DNA of 14,446 nucleotides from Deltaproteobacteria bacterium (GTDB lineage Bacteria; Desulfobacterota; Desulfobacteria; Desulfobacterales; JAFDFH01): NCBI GenBank assembly GCA_019309945.1, contig JAFDFH010000027.1, positions 1 to 14,446 on the forward strand. The letters are read 5' to 3'. The number at the start of each line of letters is the position of its first letter. The first letter of the stretch is position 1. This document shows positions 12,553 to 14,446 of this stretch, piece by piece. A program made the position numbers and the translations under genes. Below the pieces are notes generated by a model. That model was not told the DNA's origin. It worked only from the letters and a program-made list of their open reading frames with translations, and made no database searches.

Positions 12553-13476
12553 ATGTTTGAACAGGTACAGGCCGCTAAAGAAAGATTGAAAAATTATGCC
12601 AATGTTACACCGATTATGGCTTCCCGGACACTAAACCGGTGTATTAGTGCAGAAGTGTATTTCAAATGTGAAAATTTTCAGAGGATTGGGGCATTCAAGT
12701 TTCGCGGAGCATTCAATGCGATCTGCCAACTTTCGGAAGCGCAAAGATCTTGCGGTATTATTACTTATTCCTCGGGAAACCATGCCCAGGCGGTTGCTTT
12801 AGTCGGTCAAATGCTGAAAGTTCAAACGGTAATTGTAATGCCGAACAACGCTCCTGCAACCAAACGTGCTGCTACTGAAGAATATGGGGCGACTATTATT
12901 GAATATGACCCTGAGAAAAAAGCACGTGAAGAAGTGGCCCAAGCGCTTAAAATTAACCACGGCTACACGATGATTCCACCGTTTGATCATAAGGATGTCA
13001 TAGCAGGTCAGGGAACTGCCGCGTTGGAACTTTTTGAAGAGATCGGAAATCTCGATATGCTGCTGGTTCCATGTGGCGGAGGTGGGTTGTTGAGCGGTTC
13101 GGCTATTGCGGCCAAGGGAATGTCACCGAATTGCAGGACAATCGGCATCGAACCGGAACTCGCTGACGATGCGACCCGGTCATTTCATACCAAAAAGCTT
13201 CACACGATCAAAAATCCACTTACGATCGCTGACGGCACCCGTACACCTTCATTAGGTAAAATCACATTTCCGTTGGTGCTGGAGTATGTGGACGATATGA
13301 AAACGGTATCAGAGGAAGCCATTATAGAAGCCGTTAAATTTCTGTTTTATCGAATGAAACTGGTAGTTGAGCCGTCCGGTGCACTTGGGCTGGCAGCATT
13401 TGATAACAATCTTAAGCTCCTGAACAAAGCAATACCAGCACAATATCTGCCTAGTACCGCAAAGTATAACCTTTAA
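12553..13476 (+). CDS. Threonine/serine dehydratase-like PLP enzyme, abnormal C-terminus
   Basis: A 307-residue fold-type II PLP protein of the catabolic threonine/serine dehydratase (TdcB-like) or hydroxyaspartate ammonia-lyase group, which deaminates hydroxy-amino acids to 2-oxo acids. Seen in order: K49 in GAFKFRGA (Schiff-base lysine), SSGNHAQ (73-79), the PLP phosphate loop CGGGGLLSG (174-182), E200, and VEPSGALGLAA (272-282). Family members then end with a strand carrying SGGN, whose Ser holds the pyridine nitrogen of PLP. Here the protein instead ends FDNNLKLLNKAIPAQYLPST plus seven residues, with no SGGN. Neither other frame restores it, so a rearrangement near 13400 seems to have replaced the last 20-30 residues. 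Activity is doubtful. There is no ACT domain, so this is not the biosynthetic, isoleucine-regulated form. Confidence 0.85.
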   Translation: MFEQVQAAKERLKNYANVTPIMASRTLNRCISAEVYFKCENFQRIGAFKFRGAFNAICQLSEAQRSCGIITYSSGNHAQAVALVGQMLKVQTVIVMPNNAPATKRAATEEYGATIIEYDPEKKAREEVAQALKINHGYTMIPPFDHKDVIAGQGTAALELFEEIGNLDMLLVPCGGGGLLSGSAIAAKGMSPNCRTIGIEPELADDATRSFHTKKLHTIKNPLTIADGTRTPSLGKITFPLVLEYVDDMKTVSEEAIIEAVKFLFYRMKLVVEPSGALGLAAFDNNLKLLNKAIPAQYLPSTAKYNL

Positions 13477-13617
13477 TGATTGAGACGATCTGCTAGGGTC
13501 GGGTTCAATCCATTTTTAAAAAACCCGGAATTTATGCGATAAATGTATAGAAACTTGTCAGATGTATAAACTTGATCACTGCAAGACCGCTGATCTCAGT
13601 CACAGATAACTTTTTAA
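13477..13617. other. Gap after the dehydratase gene, no gene
   Basis: These 141 nt show no protein I recognise in any frame. CGGGTT (about 13500-13505) can pair with AACCCG (about 13526-13531) across a long AT-rich loop. No T-run follows, so I do not call it a terminator. The missing 3' end of the dehydratase gene is not found here either. Confidence 0.45.
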
Positions 13618-13673
13618 GGATCATCTCCCGATTAGTTGTAGTTAATTAAGGCAAAATAAGTGGGTTATCTCCA
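13618..13673 (+). repeat. Right copy of the inverted repeat (partner 10479-10531)
   Basis: It starts GGATCATCTCCCGATTAG and ends GGGTTATCTCCA. It is the reverse complement of the left copy apart from one substitution and AAG in place of one T in the centre. It lies downstream of the dehydratase gene in sense orientation, mirroring the left copy behind mscS, and runs into an S23 C-terminal fragment. Confidence 0.85.
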
Positions 13674-13728
13674 AAGAATGTTAAAGGCGCTGATAAAGTC
13701 TTTAGAAAATAAACTCTTGAATCCTTGA
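13660..13728 (+). pseudogene. C-terminal relic of S23-type four-helix-bundle protein
   Basis: The frame reads VGYLQRMLKALIKSLENKLL then NP and TGA (13726-13728). R-M-L-x-x-L-I-x-S-L is the usual last helix of S23/IVP four-helix-bundle proteins. An in-frame TAA lies just upstream (13657-13659) and the repeat at 13618-13673 overlaps the start, so only the end of a gene remains. It complements in kind, but not in position or orientation, the N-terminal relic at 10315-10395. Confidence 0.6.
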
Positions 13729-13750
13729 CCCCTGGAATCCTGGGACCCTC
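13714..13750 (+). repeat. GAATCCTTGA/GACCCC dispersed repeat, copy 2
   Basis: It begins CTCTTGAATCCTTGACCCCT, then GGAATCCTGGGACCC. It is related to 10424-10465 in the same orientation and overlaps the stop of the S23 C-terminal relic. This suggests the repeat belongs to the 3' flank of a dispersed S23 module. Confidence 0.62.
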
Positions 13751-13772
13751 TTCTCCAACTAAATTGGAGAAG
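13750..13772. repeat. Perfect 9-bp hairpin upstream of the CDGSH gene
   Basis: CTTCTCCAA (13750-13758) pairs with TTGGAGAAG (13764-13772) around CTAAA. The right arm plus ATCC, read on the minus strand, gives GGATCTTCTCC, a third variant of the 11-mer found twice in each inverted-repeat copy. It lies 48 nt before the CDGSH start. No T-run follows, so termination is not obvious. Confidence 0.6.
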
Positions 13773-13819
13773 ATCCAGATATAGCAACCTATCACCTTTT
13801 ATAAATAGGAGGACAAAAG

Positions 13820-14446
13820 ATGGATCCAAAGAATAAGTCAAATACCGAATTCCAGATCATTCCTCTGCCAAATGGGCCCTATTACTACTTCACGGATTTC
13901 GAAGCGAAGGTCGTTGACGGGATTGTCAACTCTCGGGGTGAAGAAATGCATAATCTCAAGGGGACGGCCCTATGTCGTTGCGGCGCTTCGGACAACAAGC
14001 CTTTTTGTGTCGGCACCCATGGTGAGATTGGCTTTTCTGACAGAAAGGAAACCGACGGTCACCTGGACCAACGCGTGAACTACGTTGGCAAGGAGATTAC
14101 CATCCATGATAATCGGGGTATTTGTTCCCATGTTGGTTTCTGCACCGATAGTCTTCCTGCGGTGTTCAAACTGGGTGCCGAACCATGGATTGATCCAAAC
14201 GGTGCATCCAAAGATGAAATTATCAAAACCATCGAGAAATGCCCATCCGGTGCGCTTAGCTACTCACTGGAGGGTGTCGAGCATCGTGACCAGGAACGCG
14301 AGGCTCTGGTAATGGTCTCAAAGGATGGACCCTATTTCGTCACTGGGGGGATACAAATTGTCGGACATGAAAACAGGGCTGAAGCGGTATCGAACGAGCA
14401 CTGCACGCTTTGCCGTTGCGGAAGTTCGAAAAACAAGCCTTTTTGT
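13820..14446 (+). CDS. CDGSH/Fer4_19 iron-sulfur protein (3' end beyond window)
   Basis: ATG 13820 with AGGAGG at 13807-13812 opens a frame that is still open at the window end (209 codons). Three iron-sulfur modules are visible. The first is a CDGSH zinc-finger-like [2Fe-2S] site, CRCGASDNKPFCVGTH (52-67, ligands C52, C54, C63, H67). The second is a Fer4_19-type region with GICSHVGFC (100-108) and EKCPSGALSY (139-148), ligands C102, C108, C141 and possibly H104. The third is a second CDGSH site starting CRCGSSKNKPFC (198-209), where the window ends. In the first site the usual Asp after the third Cys is Val. Such multi-cluster proteins are soluble electron-transfer or redox-sensor proteins of unsettled role. 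The gene appears to start a new unit after the repeat cluster. Confidence 0.9.
   Translation, partial: MDPKNKSNTEFQIIPLPNGPYYYFTDFEAKVVDGIVNSRGEEMHNLKGTALCRCGASDNKPFCVGTHGEIGFSDRKETDGHLDQRVNYVGKEITIHDNRGICSHVGFCTDSLPAVFKLGAEPWIDPNGASKDEIIKTIEKCPSGALSYSLEGVEHRDQEREALVMVSKDGPYFVTGGIQIVGHENRAEAVSNEHCTLCRCGSSKNKPFC

Noticed and set aside
13502..13511. GGTTCAATCC, like a tRNA T-arm
   Set aside because: The loop is one base short, and no acceptor stem, D-arm or anticodon arm can be built around it.
13872..14312. Two plus-strand frames inside the CDGSH region
   Set aside because: They are out of frame with the iron-sulfur gene that starts at 13820, which has a good ribosome binding site and intact cluster motifs.
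1..14446. CRISPR array or rRNA genes
   Set aside because: No regularly spaced direct repeats with unique spacers, and no rRNA sequence; all repeats found are palindromic and dispersed.

Overview
The window reads as an accessory, cassette-rich stretch of a bacterial chromosome. I infer a Desulfobacterota (sulfate-reducer-like) host from the style of the proteins (Cys-rich orphan receiver protein, DUF6765-type protein, AsnA, divergent Pgk), from S23 and RAYT gene relics and from many GGGGTC/GACCCT-type palindromic repeats. This is an impression, not a database result. Base composition changes sharply from gene to gene: a very GC-rich MFS transporter, a very AT-rich secreted protein and mid-GC metabolic genes. 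That suggests assembly from many sources.

Layout. 1-691: end of an antitoxin gene fused stop-to-start with a VapC PIN toxin, then a decapitated nucleotidyltransferase gene. 692-2635: an MFS transporter flanked by perfect integron-type core boxes, a wrecked tyrosine recombinase gene on the minus strand and a MITE-like element. 2654-5680: a small membrane protein, an AT-rich exported orphan and a divergent phosphoglycerate kinase, separated by copies of a palindromic repeat. 5729-8185: a GNAT acetyltransferase, a Cys-rich receiver-domain protein, a complete MITE with about 20-bp inverted ends, and asparagine synthetase A. 8330-10226: a DUF6765-type His-rich protein and a class I glutamine amidotransferase. 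10315-13772: MscS (minus strand), a RAYT transposase relic with a palindromic element, a YajD-like HNH nuclease and a threonine-dehydratase-like gene with an abnormal C-terminus. This part is bracketed by an inverted repeat of about 53 bp and by two fragments of S23-type four-helix-bundle genes. 13820-14446: the start of a CDGSH/Fer4_19 iron-sulfur protein that runs off the window.

Reading across genes. All eleven genes and gene remnants from the antitoxin to the amidotransferase that could be cargo lie on the plus strand, share no pathway and are mostly single-gene units. Several have a GCCTAAN or RYYYAAC box at or within about 10 nt of their stop, and three are preceded by a GTTRRRY box. 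This is the footprint of a sedentary integron cassette array whose attC sites have been broken by MITEs and REP-like elements. No integron integrase is in the window; the recombinase relic is a generic tyrosine recombinase N-terminus. Three decayed genes in the gaps (recombinase at 2156-2453, S23 pieces at 10315-10395 and 13660-13728) become visible only when stops and frameshifts are read through.
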